Below, in pieces: positions 53,817-63,751 of a DNA stretch of 64,000 nucleotides. Each line of letters starts with the position of its first letter. The first letter of the stretch is position 1. The DNA is from Fermentibacter sp963718745 [NCBI: Candidatus Fermentibacterota bacterium] (GTDB taxonomy: Bacteria; Fermentibacterota; Fermentibacteria; Fermentibacterales). The notes beneath the pieces were generated by a model. It was given only the letters and a program-made list of their open reading frames with translations. It ran no database searches and was not told the origin of the DNA. The stretch covers positions 1,984,001-2,048,000 of the forward strand of contig OY970370.1 of the NCBI GenBank assembly GCA_963718745.1, in the 5' to 3' direction. The position numbers were made by a program, and so were the translations under genes.

Positions 53817-56800
53817 CGACCTGCCGCAGGGCTCCCGGAGGCCCGGTCTCCGGTCAGGGAGAGCAGACCCCGGATGAAGTCCGTCCTCCCGAAGTCCTCC
53901 CTGACGAAGGAGCTGTCCACGCCCTCGAGGAGCTTCCCGATCGTCCTGCACGATTCCCGGACGAGGGTCCCCATCTCGTCGACGAGACCCAGATCCATCA
54001 GACACAGGGCTTCGTACCAGGATGCCTCGAGGTCTGCGAGCAGGTCATGCGGGGTGAAGAGCGCCCTCGCCTCCCTTATCAGGGACAGCGCGGCGGCCGC
54101 CGATTCCTCCGGGGAGTCCGATGCGGCCTGGTATTCGACCACTCCGCTGCAGAAGAGGAGGTCCGCATGGAGTCGCCTCCCCGCCCTGGAGGGGACTCCC
54201 ACCGGTCCCAGGGAGCCGAGCAGTGCTCTCGCCTGCGCGTGGCTGCCCATCGCGCCCAGGATTCTTGCAGCGTTCATGCTGCAGATCAGGCAGCTCCTGG
54301 CGTCTCCCAGCGCGTGGGCCCGTTCGAGGGCGGAGCTGAAGCGCCTGAGGGCGGATTCCTTCTCCCCCCTGTGTATCTCGGCGAGGCCGGTGATTATCTC
54401 GGAGTCGACCCCGAGGGCCGGACAGCCGACCTTCTCCGCCAGCCGGGCGGCCTTGTCGGTGTAACTCTCGGCCGATTCGATCTGGTTGAGCGACATGTGA
54501 ACCGAACCCAGCTCCGCCCAGACTCCGGCCAGTCCCTCCATGTCGCCCGCGGCTCTGGCGATCCTGTCCGCGCGCTTCAGGATACGGTATCGCTCCTCCC
54601 AGGAACCGCCGGGGGAGAGGATGCCCGCGAGGGCCGCGAGAGCGCGTACCTGACCCAGCGCATCTCCGCTTCTCTCGGAAAGTTCCGCTGCTTCGAGGCA
54701 CATGCCAAGCCCGCTTGCGGGGTCGCCGTCCACTGCCAGGATCCTGCCGTATGTCCGGAGGAACTCCGAGCGGAGATGGTTACCACCGAGGCCCTCCATT
54801 CCTCCCTCCAGCCAGCCCTCGACGTCGGAGAGGAGGCCGACGGCCATGGCCGTGAAGCCCATCGAGTGCTTGAGGGAGGCGAGGGCCACCCTGCCCGTCA
54901 TCGCGACTTCAGGGCTCGGGGAGGGGAGGTCCTGCATCCGGTCGAAGCAGGTCTCGGCTGATATGAAGTCACCAGACTCGAGGAGGCAGTTGCCCCGCAG
55001 CATCAGGGCGTGGAAGGACTCCTCGGGAGTCGTGACCATGGATGATGCCGTGAGGAAATGCTCCATCGCCGCGGTCCGTCTGCCATGGCGCCTGGCGAGC
55101 TCGCCCAGCTCCAGGCATTTCTGCACGAGTCCCGGGGGGGAGGTAGCCGAATCGGCCGCGGTCGAGGTGAAAAGACCGAGCCACTCCTCCCTCTCTCGTC
55201 CCGCTGATCGGGCTGCCGCATCGTCCGCGCAGAACAGCAGGTGGTCGAGGGCCATCAGAGGATCGATCCCTCCGAGGTAGCCGATGGCCGCCATCCTCTC
55301 CTCGGCGGCATCCTCGGTACGAGTCGAGTGGAAGTCGCCCAACCGTGTCAGCAGGGCCCTCTTCTCGTGTCCCGAAGGCTCGAGGGCCGTACGCACCGCA
55401 TCGCATGGGAAGAGGAAGTGCGGTGTCCCGATGGCTGCGCTCGTGCGGACCAGCACGCCCTCTCGCAGGGCTTCTTCGAGCAGAACGGAAGCGGCGGCCG
55501 GATCGATGTCCGACACGAATGCGGCCTCATCCCGGCTGAAGCTCCACGGTATGACGGAGACGGCGGAGAGCAGCCTGCGGAGCGCGGTTCCAAGAGCGTT
55601 CAACCTTGTCACCGCATAGTTCGCCATCCGCATCGCCCTGGGTTTTTCCCCGGGCCTGCCTGCGCCTTCCGGATCGGCGGCGTTCATGAGCAGCCGGACG
55701 TGCCTGACGAGTTCTTCGAGGTTCTGAGGATTTCCGCCTCCGACGGCTATGATCGCCTCCTGCTCCTCCAGGCTCAGACCGGAAGCTCTGACGGCCAGGC
55801 AGACCAGATCAGCGGAACTCTCCTCCGAAAGGGGAGGCAGCTCGATCCTGTCGGGCTTTGCGAACAGCTCCAGGGTATCCAGCCACTCCGACACGATCGC
55901 TGGCAGAGGTGATCTCGCGAGGAGTACCAGGAGGATCCGGGCGTCCTCGTAGCGCCTGGTCATCGAGGCGATCTGTTCGAGATCCTGGGAGCCGGCCATG
56001 TGCAGGTCGTCTATCACTATGACGAGAGGAGTCGAGGAGGAGGCGGCCGCGATCCCTGAAACCGGATCTCCGGAACCCGGTTGCATGATCGGATCCTGCG
56101 CGTCCCCCGCGGTGAGCGATCGAAGGATGTTCCCCATCAGGCTTCGGGCGTCGGAAATGGTTGTTTCTGCAGGGCTGGTGATCGCCATGCGGCATCCGCG
56201 GAAACCGGCGTAATGAGCGAGTTCTCCCGCGAGCCTCGTCTTCCCGATGCCGGCTGCGCCGGTGACGAGAATCACTGAAAGGCCGTTGGATATCGACGAG
56301 TCGAGAGCGTCCCTGAGGAGCGCGAGCTGCTCGATCCTGTCGACGAAGTGGTCGAATGAGGGCTCGCCCCCGCCTGTCACGTCGCCTCCCGGGCAGACTG
56401 CGATCCTGCCGGAACCCATGGACATGGAGACATCGAGGGATTTGAGGGCTTTCTCCACCACGTGGGCAAGGCTCCTGTCCTGTTCCGAGCTCTCCCCGAT
56501 CCCCAGGTAGAATGCGGCTTTCAGCCCTTCGGGATACTGTTCGCGCTTGAGTGCGCCGGCCAGCCGGAGTGCCAGGTTCACGGCCTGCGACTTGTTCGTG
56601 GAGGGCAGCACCAGCGCGAACATGGTCTCGTCCAGGAGCAGGATCTCGTCGGACTGCTTTATGTTGCGCGCAAGCATGTAGGCCGTCTGCTGGAGGATCC
56701 GGTCCGCGACGATGCGCCCGTGTACCCCGCGGATCTCTTCCAGTTCGTAGAGATCCACAAGGAGGACCGACCAGACCTCTCCTGCGGTACGGACCTTGAA

Positions 56801-56881
56801 CGAAGGATCGAGGACCTCCAGGAATCCCTTGTCCGGAAGCCCGGTCGTGGCATCCTTCGAGGCAGCCTTGTCAGAGGGCAT
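53813..56881 (-). CDS. Degenerate GGDEF - ATPase - TPR signalling protein
   Basis: This is a 1,022-residue protein. Residues 1-165 look like a GGDEF fold (DATTGLPDKGFLEVLD at the start), but the active-site loop reads LLDETMFALVLP instead of GGDEFALLLP, so cyclase activity is unlikely. An AAA/STAND ATPase follows (Walker A VTGAAGIGKTRLAGELA near 206, Walker B LVIVIDDLHMAG). TPR-like repeats run to the end. It overlaps the upstream receiver gene by 11 bp and is coupled to alaX at its 3' end. It is probably a phosphorelay-controlled or c-di-GMP-sensing scaffold; no partner is proven. Confidence 0.85.
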   Translation of the reverse strand: MPSDKAASKDATTGLPDKGFLEVLDPSFKVRTAGEVWSVLLVDLYELEEIRGVHGRIVADRILQQTAYMLARNIKQSDEILLLDETMFALVLPSTNKSQAVNLALRLAGALKREQYPEGLKAAFYLGIGESSEQDRSLAHVVEKALKSLDVSMSMGSGRIAVCPGGDVTGGGEPSFDHFVDRIEQLALLRDALDSSISNGLSVILVTGAAGIGKTRLAGELAHYAGFRGCRMAITSPAETTISDARSLMGNILRSLTAGDAQDPIMQPGSGDPVSGIAAASSSTPLVIVIDDLHMAGSQDLEQIASMTRRYEDARILLVLLARSPLPAIVSEWLDTLELFAKPDRIELPPLSEESSADLVCLAVRASGLSLEEQEAIIAVGGGNPQNLEELVRHVRLLMNAADPEGAGRPGEKPRAMRMANYAVTRLNALGTALRRLLSAVSVIPWSFSRDEAAFVSDIDPAAASVLLEEALREGVLVRTSAAIGTPHFLFPCDAVRTALEPSGHEKRALLTRLGDFHSTRTEDAAEERMAAIGYLGGIDPLMALDHLLFCADDAAARSAGREREEWLGLFTSTAADSATSPPGLVQKCLELGELARRHGRRTAAMEHFLTASSMVTTPEESFHALMLRGNCLLESGDFISAETCFDRMQDLPSPSPEVAMTGRVALASLKHSMGFTAMAVGLLSDVEGWLEGGMEGLGGNHLRSEFLRTYGRILAVDGDPASGLGMCLEAAELSERSGDALGQVRALAALAGILSPGGSWEERYRILKRADRIARAAGDMEGLAGVWAELGSVHMSLNQIESAESYTDKAARLAEKVGCPALGVDSEIITGLAEIHRGEKESALRRFSSALERAHALGDARSCLICSMNAARILGAMGSHAQARALLGSLGPVGVPSRAGRRLHADLLFCSGVVEYQAASDSPEESAAAALSLIREARALFTPHDLLADLEASWYEALCLMDLGLVDEMGTLVRESCRTIGKLLEGVDSSFVREDFGRTDFIRGLLSLTGDRASGSPAAGR

Positions 56882-57311
56882 TCGACCTCCTCTCGGAACG
56901 CCGGCCTATTCTGATCCAGGCGATCTGTTTCCGCCGCTTGATCAGCCTCTTTGGGATCAGATAGCCGCAGCCGTAGAGTGTGCCGAGCAGGAAACGGTTC
57001 AGGAGGTACCCGATCCCCGTATCCAGACCTGTGGAGGCGGTAGCGGTCACTCCCTTGAAATGCAGCCTCCTGGCCGTCGACAGGACCTTCAGCCCGGAAA
57101 CCTGGGTCTCCATCGTGATGTCGGTGATCAGCCCGTCGAACGTGTCGCTCCCGGCTACGAGGAGGCGGACTCCCTCGCGGGCGGACTTCACTCTGACGAC
57201 CTGCGCCCCGCGCGATTCGAGGTCCCCGGTGATCGCTGCCGCATAGCGGTCGTTGTCGTCCACGAGCAGAACCCGCGTGAGCTTCGGAGGTCTCTCGGGT
57301 CTTCCCAGCAC
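56871..57311 (-). CDS. Response-regulator receiver domain protein with basic tail
   Basis: This is a 146-residue protein. The receiver domain spans about 12-115 with the acidic pair in LLVDDNDRYAAAI and the phospho-acceptor Asp in DGLITDITME (near 65). The usual conserved Lys-Pro after strand 5 is not obvious; the region reads YGCGYLIPKRLIKRRK. The C-terminal 30 residues are strongly basic (KRRKQIAWIRIGRRSERR) and may contact nucleic acid or a partner. It has no output domain. It overlaps the GGDEF-ATPase-TPR gene and probably feeds phosphorylation signals to it. Confidence 0.8.
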   Translation of the reverse strand: MLGRPERPPKLTRVLLVDDNDRYAAAITGDLESRGAQVVRVKSAREGVRLLVAGSDTFDGLITDITMETQVSGLKVLSTARRLHFKGVTATASTGLDTGIGYLLNRFLLGTLYGCGYLIPKRLIKRRKQIAWIRIGRRSERRSNAL

Positions 57312-57503
57312 TCCACCTGCTCCATTCGGTGCACTGTCCTGTACGCACGGATCCTGTAAGATCGAATATGTCCACTGATACTAATATGAGCATCGCACGG
57401 GCGGCGGCCACTGCCCGGACGGGCGCACGCTCCCGGTCATGAGCGGTTGACGAAGCCCCGCCATGCGTCCAGCTTTCTCAGTGTGCAGGGAGGTGCGGAA
57501 GGC

Positions 57504-58235
57504 GTGAAATGCCCTAAATGCGGGAACCCCTCCGAGGCGGACTGGAGCGAGTGCGCCAGATGCGGCCTCGTATTCTCGAAGTACAGGGAGGGACCGCGGC
57601 CGGCGGCGTTCTCCTCCTCATCCGGTCGAATCAGCCGAGGTTCCGCGATCTCCGGTTATATGCTCGGGATGAAGACCCGGCCCGGGACTGCGGGCCTCTA
57701 TGCCAGGGGTGTCCTCCTCCTCCTGCTGCTGCTCTGGGGTCTGCGGCTCTCCCTGACGCCGGTCCAGGCCGGCATGGCCCTCGGATCCTTCCTCCATCTC
57801 GTGAACCTGCCCTTCCACGAGGCGGGTCACTTCTTCTTCGGCTTCACCGGCTCCAGGCTCGTCACCTCGCTCGGCGGGAGCCTGATGCAGCTCCTGATGC
57901 CCCTCCTGTGCTCGACCGTCCTGCTGGTGAAGACTCGCGACCCGTTCGGGGCATCCGTCGCCCTCTGGTGGTTCGGGGAGAATTTCGTCGACCTGGCCCC
58001 CTACGTGGCGGATGCAAGGTCCATGAGCCTGCCTCTGATCGGCGGCAACACCGGGGCAACCGCCCCCTACGGATTTCATGACTGGAACTTCATCCTCACG
58101 GAAACCCGCCTCCTCGAGAACGACCATCGGATCGCAGGCGCCGCGGTGGTCCTCGGAGCTCTCCTCATGCTCCTGTCGATAATCTGGGGCGCTGCCGTGC
58201 TGCTGGGACACAGAGAAGGCGGGGCGGATGCCTGA
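57504..58235 (+). CDS. Zinc-ribbon membrane protein with M50-like HEAGH site
   Basis: This 243-residue protein has an N-terminal C4 zinc ribbon (KCPKCGNPSEADWSECARCG) and then about five transmembrane helices. The metal motif is H105-E-A-G-H109 (PFHEAGHFFFG), and a possible third ligand lies in NFVDLAPYVADAR. This resembles site-2-protease-like M50 peptidases, but the fold is short and the classical NxxPxxxxDG motif is absent. GTG at 57504 is preferred (AGGTGCGGAAGG upstream). A weaker TTG at 57447 would add 19 residues. The glucosaminidase gene follows 51 bp later. Confidence 0.7.
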   Translation: MKCPKCGNPSEADWSECARCGLVFSKYREGPRPAAFSSSSGRISRGSAISGYMLGMKTRPGTAGLYARGVLLLLLLLWGLRLSLTPVQAGMALGSFLHLVNLPFHEAGHFFFGFTGSRLVTSLGGSLMQLLMPLLCSTVLLVKTRDPFGASVALWWFGENFVDLAPYVADARSMSLPLIGGNTGATAPYGFHDWNFILTETRLLENDHRIAGAAVVLGALLMLLSIIWGAAVLLGHREGGADA

Positions 58236-58286
58236 ATCACATTCCAGGGGGCCGGATCAGGAGGGTCCCGGCGGGAGGCTTGCCGG

Positions 58287-58865
58287 ATGATTTCACCGAT
58301 CGTGTTCCTTGCGTGTGTCGCAACCCTGCCTTCTCCGATTCTGCCGATGATCGCGCAGATGCCGGGAGAACCCGGGGTGCCGGGACTCATCATGGGGAGC
58401 GGCCTCATGAGCGGAGACCGGCTCGTATCCTTCTTCCTGGAGAACAATCCAGGCGCCGACGAAACCAGGGTAGCCCTGCTCGCTGAACTGTACATCGAGG
58501 AATCGGCGGTCGAGGGAGTCAATGCGGATGTGGCCTTCGCGCAGATGTGTCTCGAAACCGGATTCCTCCGCTTCGGAGGACTGGTCACCGAGGACATGAA
58601 CAACTTCTGCGGCCTCGGGGCGATCAGCCCGGAACAGCCCGGCATCCGCTTCCCGGATGTGCGCACCGGCGTACGCGCCCACGTGCAGCATCTGAAGGCA
58701 TATGGCTCGGAGGATCCTCTTGTCGGGGAGCTCGTCGACCCCCGCTACGGATACGTCAGCCCTCTCGGGAAGTCGCCCGGCATCCTCGGGCTGTCGGGGA
58801 CATGGGCCGCGGACACCCGGTACGGGTCCAAGCTACTCGAGATCCTGGAGAGGATGTACCGGTAG
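58287..58865 (+). CDS. Exported glucosaminidase-type (GH73) peptidoglycan hydrolase
   Basis: This 192-residue protein has a hydrophobic N-terminus (MISPIVFLACVATLPSPILP) that probably acts as signal or anchor. The GH73-like catalytic domain has the Glu in AQMCLETGFLRFGG (E90) and the family motif DMNNFCGLGA. It cleaves GlcNAc-MurNAc bonds in peptidoglycan or remodels the septum. No cell-wall-binding repeats are attached. It converges on fusA with a 48-bp gap. Confidence 0.85.
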   Translation: MISPIVFLACVATLPSPILPMIAQMPGEPGVPGLIMGSGLMSGDRLVSFFLENNPGADETRVALLAELYIEESAVEGVNADVAFAQMCLETGFLRFGGLVTEDMNNFCGLGAISPEQPGIRFPDVRTGVRAHVQHLKAYGSEDPLVGELVDPRYGYVSPLGKSPGILGLSGTWAADTRYGSKLLEILERMYR

Positions 58866-58913
58866 GGAAGGCGGTCTCCGCGCAGGGCTTCCTGCCTGTG
58901 GAAGGCTGCCTGT

Positions 58914-61001
58914 CTAGCCCTGATCCCTGCGCTTCAGACCCTTCAGGATCTCGTCGGAGACGGAGGAGGGAACGGCCTCGTAATGCTCGAAGTGCATCGT
59001 GAAGGATGCGCGGCCCTGGCTTATGTTCCTGAGCTCCGTGGCGTAGCCGAACATCCCGGCCAGCGGGATGAGCGCCTTCAGCACCTGCGCGTTGCCCTGC
59101 CTGCCCATCGAGGTTATGCCGCCGCGCTTGTTGTAGATGGTACCGGCCACCGATCCCGAGTACTCCTCCGGCGTGATCACCATCACGTTCATAAGGGGTT
59201 CCAGCAGCTGCGGGCCGCCCTTCATGAAGGCTCTCTTGAAACCCTCGGAGGCGCACCGGCGGAAGGCCATGTCGGACGAGTCGACCTCGTGGAACGAGCC
59301 GTCCAGGAGGACTACCTTCACGTCCACCACCGGGAAGTCAGCCATGACGCCTCGCTCCATGGCATCGACCAGCCCCTTCTCCACCGACGAGATGTACTCC
59401 CTGGGGATGTTCCCGCCCGGGACGCGGCTCACGAACTCGAAGCCGTGCCCGTGGGGCATCGGTTCGAGCCTCATCACGACGTGGGCGAACTGGCCGCGTC
59501 CGCCCGTCTGCTTCACAAGCCTCTCGTCTATTTCGACTGGAGCGGTGATCGTCTCCCTGTAGGCGACCCTGGGGGAGGAGGTGGTGACCTCCACTCCGAA
59601 CTCCCGCCGGAGGCGCTCGACGAGGATCTCCAGATGCAGCTCGCCCATCCCGGAGATGACCGTCTCCGAGGTCTCGCGATCCGTGGTGACGATGAAAGTG
59701 GGATCCTCCTCGGCGAGCTTCATCAGGGCGTTCGAGAGGCGATCGCGCTCGGAGGCCCTGTCGATGGCCACGGCAACGCTCAGGACCGGCGCGGAGAACT
59801 CGATCGCATCGAGGACGATGGGGTTTTCGCGCGTGCAGATCGTGTCTCCCGTGCTGGTCTCCGAAAGACCTGTGACGGCTCCGATCTCGCCCGTGAAGAG
59901 AGCGTCGATGCTCTCGCGCTTGTCCGCGTGCATCCGCAGTATCCTGCCCACCCGCTGCATGCAGTCCTCGGAGGAGTTGTAGATATGGGAGCCCGCCTGC
60001 AGGGTCCCCGAGTAGACCCGGACGTACACGAGTTTGCCTACATGCTTGTCGGTGACGACCTTGAAGGCCAGGGCCGCCAGCCTTCCATCGTCCTTCGGGG
60101 TACGCTCGATTGTGTTGCCGTCGAGGCAGCGTCCGATGACGGGAGGCAGGTCCAGGGGACCGGGCAGATAGTCGACGACTGCATCGAGGAGCCTCTGGAC
60201 CCCGGTGTTGTGGTATGCGCTCCCGCAGAGGACGGGGACGATCGCACCCGAGTGCGTCGCCTTCCGGAGCGCCGCGACCATTTCCGACGCACCGATCTCC
60301 TCGCCGGCAAAGTACTTGGCGAACAGATCCTCGTCCACCTCGCTAACCCGCTCTATGAGGTTGTTCCGCCAGAGCGAGGAGGTCTCGAGCATGTCCTCCG
60401 GTACGGGTTCGTCCCGCCATGTCATGCCTGAATCGCTCTTGTCGTGGTAGACCGCGCATCCCCTGACGAGATCGACAAGCCCTCTGAAGTTGTCCTCGGA
60501 ACCTATGGGGATGACAAGGGGGACTGCATTCGCTCCGAGCTCCTGCTGGATCGACCGGACCACACCGTAGAAGTCCGCGCCCATCCTGTCCATCTTGTTC
60601 ACGAAGGCTATCCTGGGGACCGAATACCTCTCCGCCTGCCTCCAGACCGTCTCGGACTGCGGCTGGACGCCGCCCACCGCGCAGAAGAGCGCGATGACGC
60701 CATCCAGCACACGGAGGCTGCGCTCGACCTCGACCGTGAAGTCCACGTGACCGGGAGTATCGATGAGGTTGATCATGTGCTCCCGCCAGACGATGGCGGT
60801 CGCGGCGCTTGTGATTGTGATGCCCCGCTCCTGCTCCTGGTCCATCCAGTCCATGATGGCCTTGCCGTCGTGGACCTCCCCGAGCCGGTGCGTTTTCCCC
60901 GTGTAGAACAGCATCCGTTCAGAAACGGTGGTCTTGCCCGCATCGATGTGGGCCATTATGCCGATGTTCCGCAGGTTGCCCAGCGGGAACTCCCTTTTCA
61001 C
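58914..61001 (-). CDS. fusA: Translation elongation factor G
   Basis: This 695-residue factor has all five domains. G1 is [16 protein letters not shown]2/G3 are [10 protein letters not shown] and DTPGHVDFT, and G4 is NKMDRMG. Domain IV has the tip loop with [10 protein letters not shown] and the C-terminal RRGGITSM-like segment. It catalyses translocation and helps ribosome recycling. It stands apart from ribosomal-protein genes, so it could be a second EF-G paralogue. GTG at 61001 is chosen: GGAGG precedes it and the length fits the family. A longer in-frame start at 61130 adds residues unlike EF-G. Confidence 0.93.
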   Translation of the reverse strand: MKREFPLGNLRNIGIMAHIDAGKTTVSERMLFYTGKTHRLGEVHDGKAIMDWMDQEQERGITITSAATAIVWREHMINLIDTPGHVDFTVEVERSLRVLDGVIALFCAVGGVQPQSETVWRQAERYSVPRIAFVNKMDRMGADFYGVVRSIQQELGANAVPLVIPIGSEDNFRGLVDLVRGCAVYHDKSDSGMTWRDEPVPEDMLETSSLWRNNLIERVSEVDEDLFAKYFAGEEIGASEMVAALRKATHSGAIVPVLCGSAYHNTGVQRLLDAVVDYLPGPLDLPPVIGRCLDGNTIERTPKDDGRLAALAFKVVTDKHVGKLVYVRVYSGTLQAGSHIYNSSEDCMQRVGRILRMHADKRESIDALFTGEIGAVTGLSETSTGDTICTRENPIVLDAIEFSAPVLSVAVAIDRASERDRLSNALMKLAEEDPTFIVTTDRETSETVISGMGELHLEILVERLRREFGVEVTTSSPRVAYRETITAPVEIDERLVKQTGGRGQFAHVVMRLEPMPHGHGFEFVSRVPGGNIPREYISSVEKGLVDAMERGVMADFPVVDVKVVLLDGSFHEVDSSDMAFRRCASEGFKRAFMKGGPQLLEPLMNVMVITPEEYSGSVAGTIYNKRGGITSMGRQGNAQVLKALIPLAGMFGYATELRNISQGRASFTMHFEHYEAVPSSVSDEILKGLKRRDQG

Positions 61002-61057
61002 TTCGTCCTCCGAAAGCGTATCCGGGATGTGATCCTCGCGGTGAGATTCGAGCCGGG

Positions 61058-61063
61058 AATATA
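61058..61063 (-). promoter_or_regulatory. Candidate -10 element of fusA
   Basis: On the minus strand the sequence reads ACCTATATTCCC, with TATATT about 57 bases before the GTG start. It is the third CCTATATTC context in the window. No -35 at 17 bp is convincing. Confidence 0.3.
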
Positions 61064-61232
61064 GGTAAAAGCAGGCAGGATCACCCAATGTCACTGCAAG
61101 AGTCAACCGCCCCAAGGCTATGGCTGCCATTCAACCGACCTGTCGGCGTTATCGCAGCCGTCCCCGGAGCGGCAAAGGGCTCTCATCGGTAGATCGGGGA
61201 ATCCGTAGGTGCCGGCCTCTCCCCGGGTCAGG

Positions 61233-62036
61233 CTACTGCCTGACCGCCCGGAGGCTGAAGAGCAGCGGTATCCTGTCCAGCGGTTCGGGGAGCCTCCACA
61301 TGCCGTCTCCGCGCGGCTCCATGCTCTCCAGGGCTCTCCACTGGAGGAAGTCGAACTCATGGATGAACTGGATGCGCATTCCGGCATCGACGAGCGAATT
61401 GTGGATCTGGGAGAGCGTCCACTGGAACTCGAGCGTAGGGTGCTTCGAAGTGTAGCCGGGGTCGGCATAGTCGCGGAACGCCTCCCACTCGACCGCTCTT
61501 CCGTCGGAGAAATACCTGTTCCTGACGTTGAGACCTGCCGTCTCGTCGTCGAACACGTGCATGAAGGGATGAGACTCCATCAGGTACAGCACACCGCCCG
61601 GCTCGAGGTACCTGGAGACGATCCGCCCCCACTCCACGATGTCGGAGACCCAGCACAGCACTCCTATGGATGTGTAGACGACGTCGAAGGTCTCGTCGAG
61701 CACTGCCGGCAGGTCGAAGAGAGGCGTTTCGATGAACCTCGCAGGCAGGCCCGATTCTTCGGACAATCTCCTTGCCACCTTCAGGGATTCTCCCGAGAAG
61801 TCGATCCCGGTTGCGACCGCACCGAGTCTTGCGAGGGAGAGGGTATCGGTCCCGATGTGGCACTGGAGGTGCAGCAGCCGCTTTCCGGCGAGATCGCCCA
61901 GCTCCTCGACCTGCACGGGGTCGAGCAGGTGCCCGCCCGACAGCAGCGGGCCGGTGTCGTAAGCCCTTCCGTGAACGGGTGCGACATCGTCCCAGTGCTT
62001 CCTGTTGACCGCTTCCGCATTGAAGTCCCTGTCCAT
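61233..62036 (-). CDS. Class I SAM-dependent methyltransferase
   Basis: This 267-residue protein has an SAM-binding motif I near residue 48 (LLHLQCHIGTDTLSLARLG), motif II GIDFSGESLKVARR, and an acidic motif near FDVVYTSIGVLCWVSD. A long substrate-side C-terminal part follows (YFSDGRAVEWEAFRDYADPG). It is similar to small-molecule methyltransferases of the UbiE/Methyltransf_11 type; the substrate is unknown. GGGGAGGG precedes the ATG at 62036. An extended open frame to 62171 has no ribosome-binding site. It lies 274 bp after phoU and probably has its own promoter. Confidence 0.85.
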   Translation of the reverse strand: MDRDFNAEAVNRKHWDDVAPVHGRAYDTGPLLSGGHLLDPVQVEELGDLAGKRLLHLQCHIGTDTLSLARLGAVATGIDFSGESLKVARRLSEESGLPARFIETPLFDLPAVLDETFDVVYTSIGVLCWVSDIVEWGRIVSRYLEPGGVLYLMESHPFMHVFDDETAGLNVRNRYFSDGRAVEWEAFRDYADPGYTSKHPTLEFQWTLSQIHNSLVDAGMRIQFIHEFDFLQWRALESMEPRGDGMWRLPEPLDRIPLLFSLRAVRQ

Positions 62037-62310
62037 GATCCCTCCCCGGAATTGCCCAGTCCTCTGGAAACCCGGTGTCCGATCCGGAACGGAAGGTTCG
62101 AGAACCCGGAAGCCGGTTTCCTGATCTACGCGTCGGTGCATCATGCTCTTGAACGAGCCCGGCGCATACATTCGCTCCTCCGGGTCTCCCGCGCAAGACT
62201 GGCGGAGTCTCGCGGAGCCTTCGGATGTACTCCCGGCAGGAGCACGGTGAAACCCGCCGGAACCGGGAGGATGTGCGGATGCAGCCTTGCTGGTCGGAGT
62301 GCACGTCCGT
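62037..62310. other. Intergenic region between phoU and the methyltransferase gene
   Basis: These 274 bases contain no ORF with coding character, no tRNA and no hairpin with a T tract. The region presumably carries the end of the pst-phoU transcript and the methyltransferase promoter, neither of which I can place. Confidence 0.4.
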
Positions 62311-62964
62311 TCAGTCCAGGTCCATGAGCCTTCCCGTGATCGTGAAGATGACCCGCTCGCAGATGTTCACGACCCTGTCGCCGGTTCTCTCGAGGTTGTG
62401 GGCGACCCAGGTCAGCTGCAGGGCTCCGGGGATGTTGCGCGGGTCCTCCAGGGTGAACGTCAGGATCTCGCGCTGGATCCTGTCGTTGAGGAGATCGATC
62501 TCGGTGTCCCTGGCGGCGACCTCGCGAGCCAGATCCCCCGAGCCCGTGACGAACGCCTTCATCGCATCCTCGAGCATGGAGCACACCCTGTCGGCCAGGA
62601 CCGGTATCGTGACGATAGGCTTGATCAGCGGCTTCTCGCCTATCGCGATGCTGATCCTCGCGATCCCCTTCGCGTAGTCGCCGATTCTCTCGACTTCGGT
62701 CGCGATCTCCAGGATCGAGAACAGGGCCCTGAGATCGCCGGCGACCGGCTGCTGCGTGGCTATCAACGTCAGACACCTCTCCTCGACATCGTATCGCATC
62801 AGGTTGGTCTCTTCGTCCGCTTCGACAACCCTCTGCGCCGCCGCGAGATCCCTGGACCGCAGGGCGGCTATCGATTCCCCGATTGCATTCCTGACTCTTC
62901 CCGACATGGAAACGACAGCCTCGCGCAATGCGAGGAGTTCCTTTTCGAGAGCATCTCTGTGCAT
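62311..62964 (-). CDS. phoU: Phosphate-signalling protein PhoU
   Basis: This 217-residue protein has two three-helix PhoU repeats. Each has the metal-binding E-x3-D-type motif (EVERIGDYAKGIARI near 90, and NLERTGDRVVNICER near 190). PhoU restrains PstSCAB and dampens the PhoR-type kinase when phosphate is plentiful. It starts 12 bases after the pstB stop. No phoR/phoB pair is in the window. Confidence 0.95.
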   Translation of the reverse strand: MHRDALEKELLALREAVVSMSGRVRNAIGESIAALRSRDLAAAQRVVEADEETNLMRYDVEERCLTLIATQQPVAGDLRALFSILEIATEVERIGDYAKGIARISIAIGEKPLIKPIVTIPVLADRVCSMLEDAMKAFVTGSGDLAREVAARDTEIDLLNDRIQREILTFTLEDPRNIPGALQLTWVAHNLERTGDRVVNICERVIFTITGRLMDLD

Positions 62965-62976
62965 CTGTCGCGTCTC

Positions 62977-63747
62977 CTATCCGAACCGGCCCGAGATGTA
63001 GTCCTCGGTCCGCCTGTCCTGCGGGGTGGTGAAGATCTGCCTGGTCGGCCCGAACTCCACCAGATTGCCTGCCCTCTGCTCGTCTGTCAACATGAAGGCC
63101 GTGAAGTCGGACACCCTGGCCGCCTGCTGCATGTTGTGGGTCACTATGACTATGGTGTACTTCTGCTTGAGCACCTGGAGCAGCTCCTCGATCTTGAGAG
63201 TCGCGATCGGGTCCAGGGCCGAAGCAGGTTCGTCCATGAGTATGACCTCGGGTCCCACGGCGAGGGCCCGTGCGATGCAGAGCCGCTGCTGCTGGCCTCC
63301 CGAGAGGGCGAGAGCGGATTTCTGCAGATCGTCCTTCACCTCGTCCCACAGCGCCGCGTCACGCAGGCTCCGCTCCACCAGGGCGGCAAGCGCTCCCCGG
63401 TCCCTGGCTCCGTGGATCCGCGGTCCGTAGGCGACATTGTCGAAGATGGTCTTCGGAAATGGGTTCGGCCGCTGGAAGACCATGCCGACCTTCTTCCTCA
63501 GCGCGACCACATCCTCCTGGAAGATGTCCTCTCCGTCGAGCAGCACCCTTCCCGTGACCCTGACCCCGGGGATGAGCTCGTTCATGCGGTTGAAGCTCCG
63601 GAGGAAGGTGCTCTTCCCGCAGCCGGACGGGCCGATGATGGCGGTGATGGAGTTCTCCGGGATGTCCGTCGTGATCTCCTTCAATGCGCGGAACGAGCCG
63701 TAGTAGAGGCTGTAGCTCTCGGTACGGAGCCTGGGTTCCCCTGGCAT
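62977..63747 (-). CDS. pstB: Phosphate ABC transporter ATP-binding protein
   Basis: This 256-residue ATPase has Walker [10 protein letters not shown] (near 38), the signature [15 protein letters not shown] (near 148), Walker [14 protein letters not shown], and the D/H loops. PstB-specific stretches are present ([15 protein letters not shown] and VFQRPNPFP). It powers high-affinity phosphate uptake with PstSCA. Its ATG is four bases after the pstA stop. Confidence 0.97.
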   Translation of the reverse strand: MPGEPRLRTESYSLYYGSFRALKEITTDIPENSITAIIGPSGCGKSTFLRSFNRMNELIPGVRVTGRVLLDGEDIFQEDVVALRKKVGMVFQRPNPFPKTIFDNVAYGPRIHGARDRGALAALVERSLRDAALWDEVKDDLQKSALALSGGQQQRLCIARALAVGPEVILMDEPASALDPIATLKIEELLQVLKQKYTIVIVTHNMQQAARVSDFTAFMLTDEQRAGNLVEFGPTRQIFTTPQDRRTEDYISGRFG

Positions 63748-63751
63748 TGCG

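Noticed and set aside
53813-56881. Active diguanylate cyclase
   Set aside because: The GGDEF loop reads LLDETMF and lacks the two Gly and the conserved Glu-Phe pair in register. A binding-only role is the most that can be claimed.
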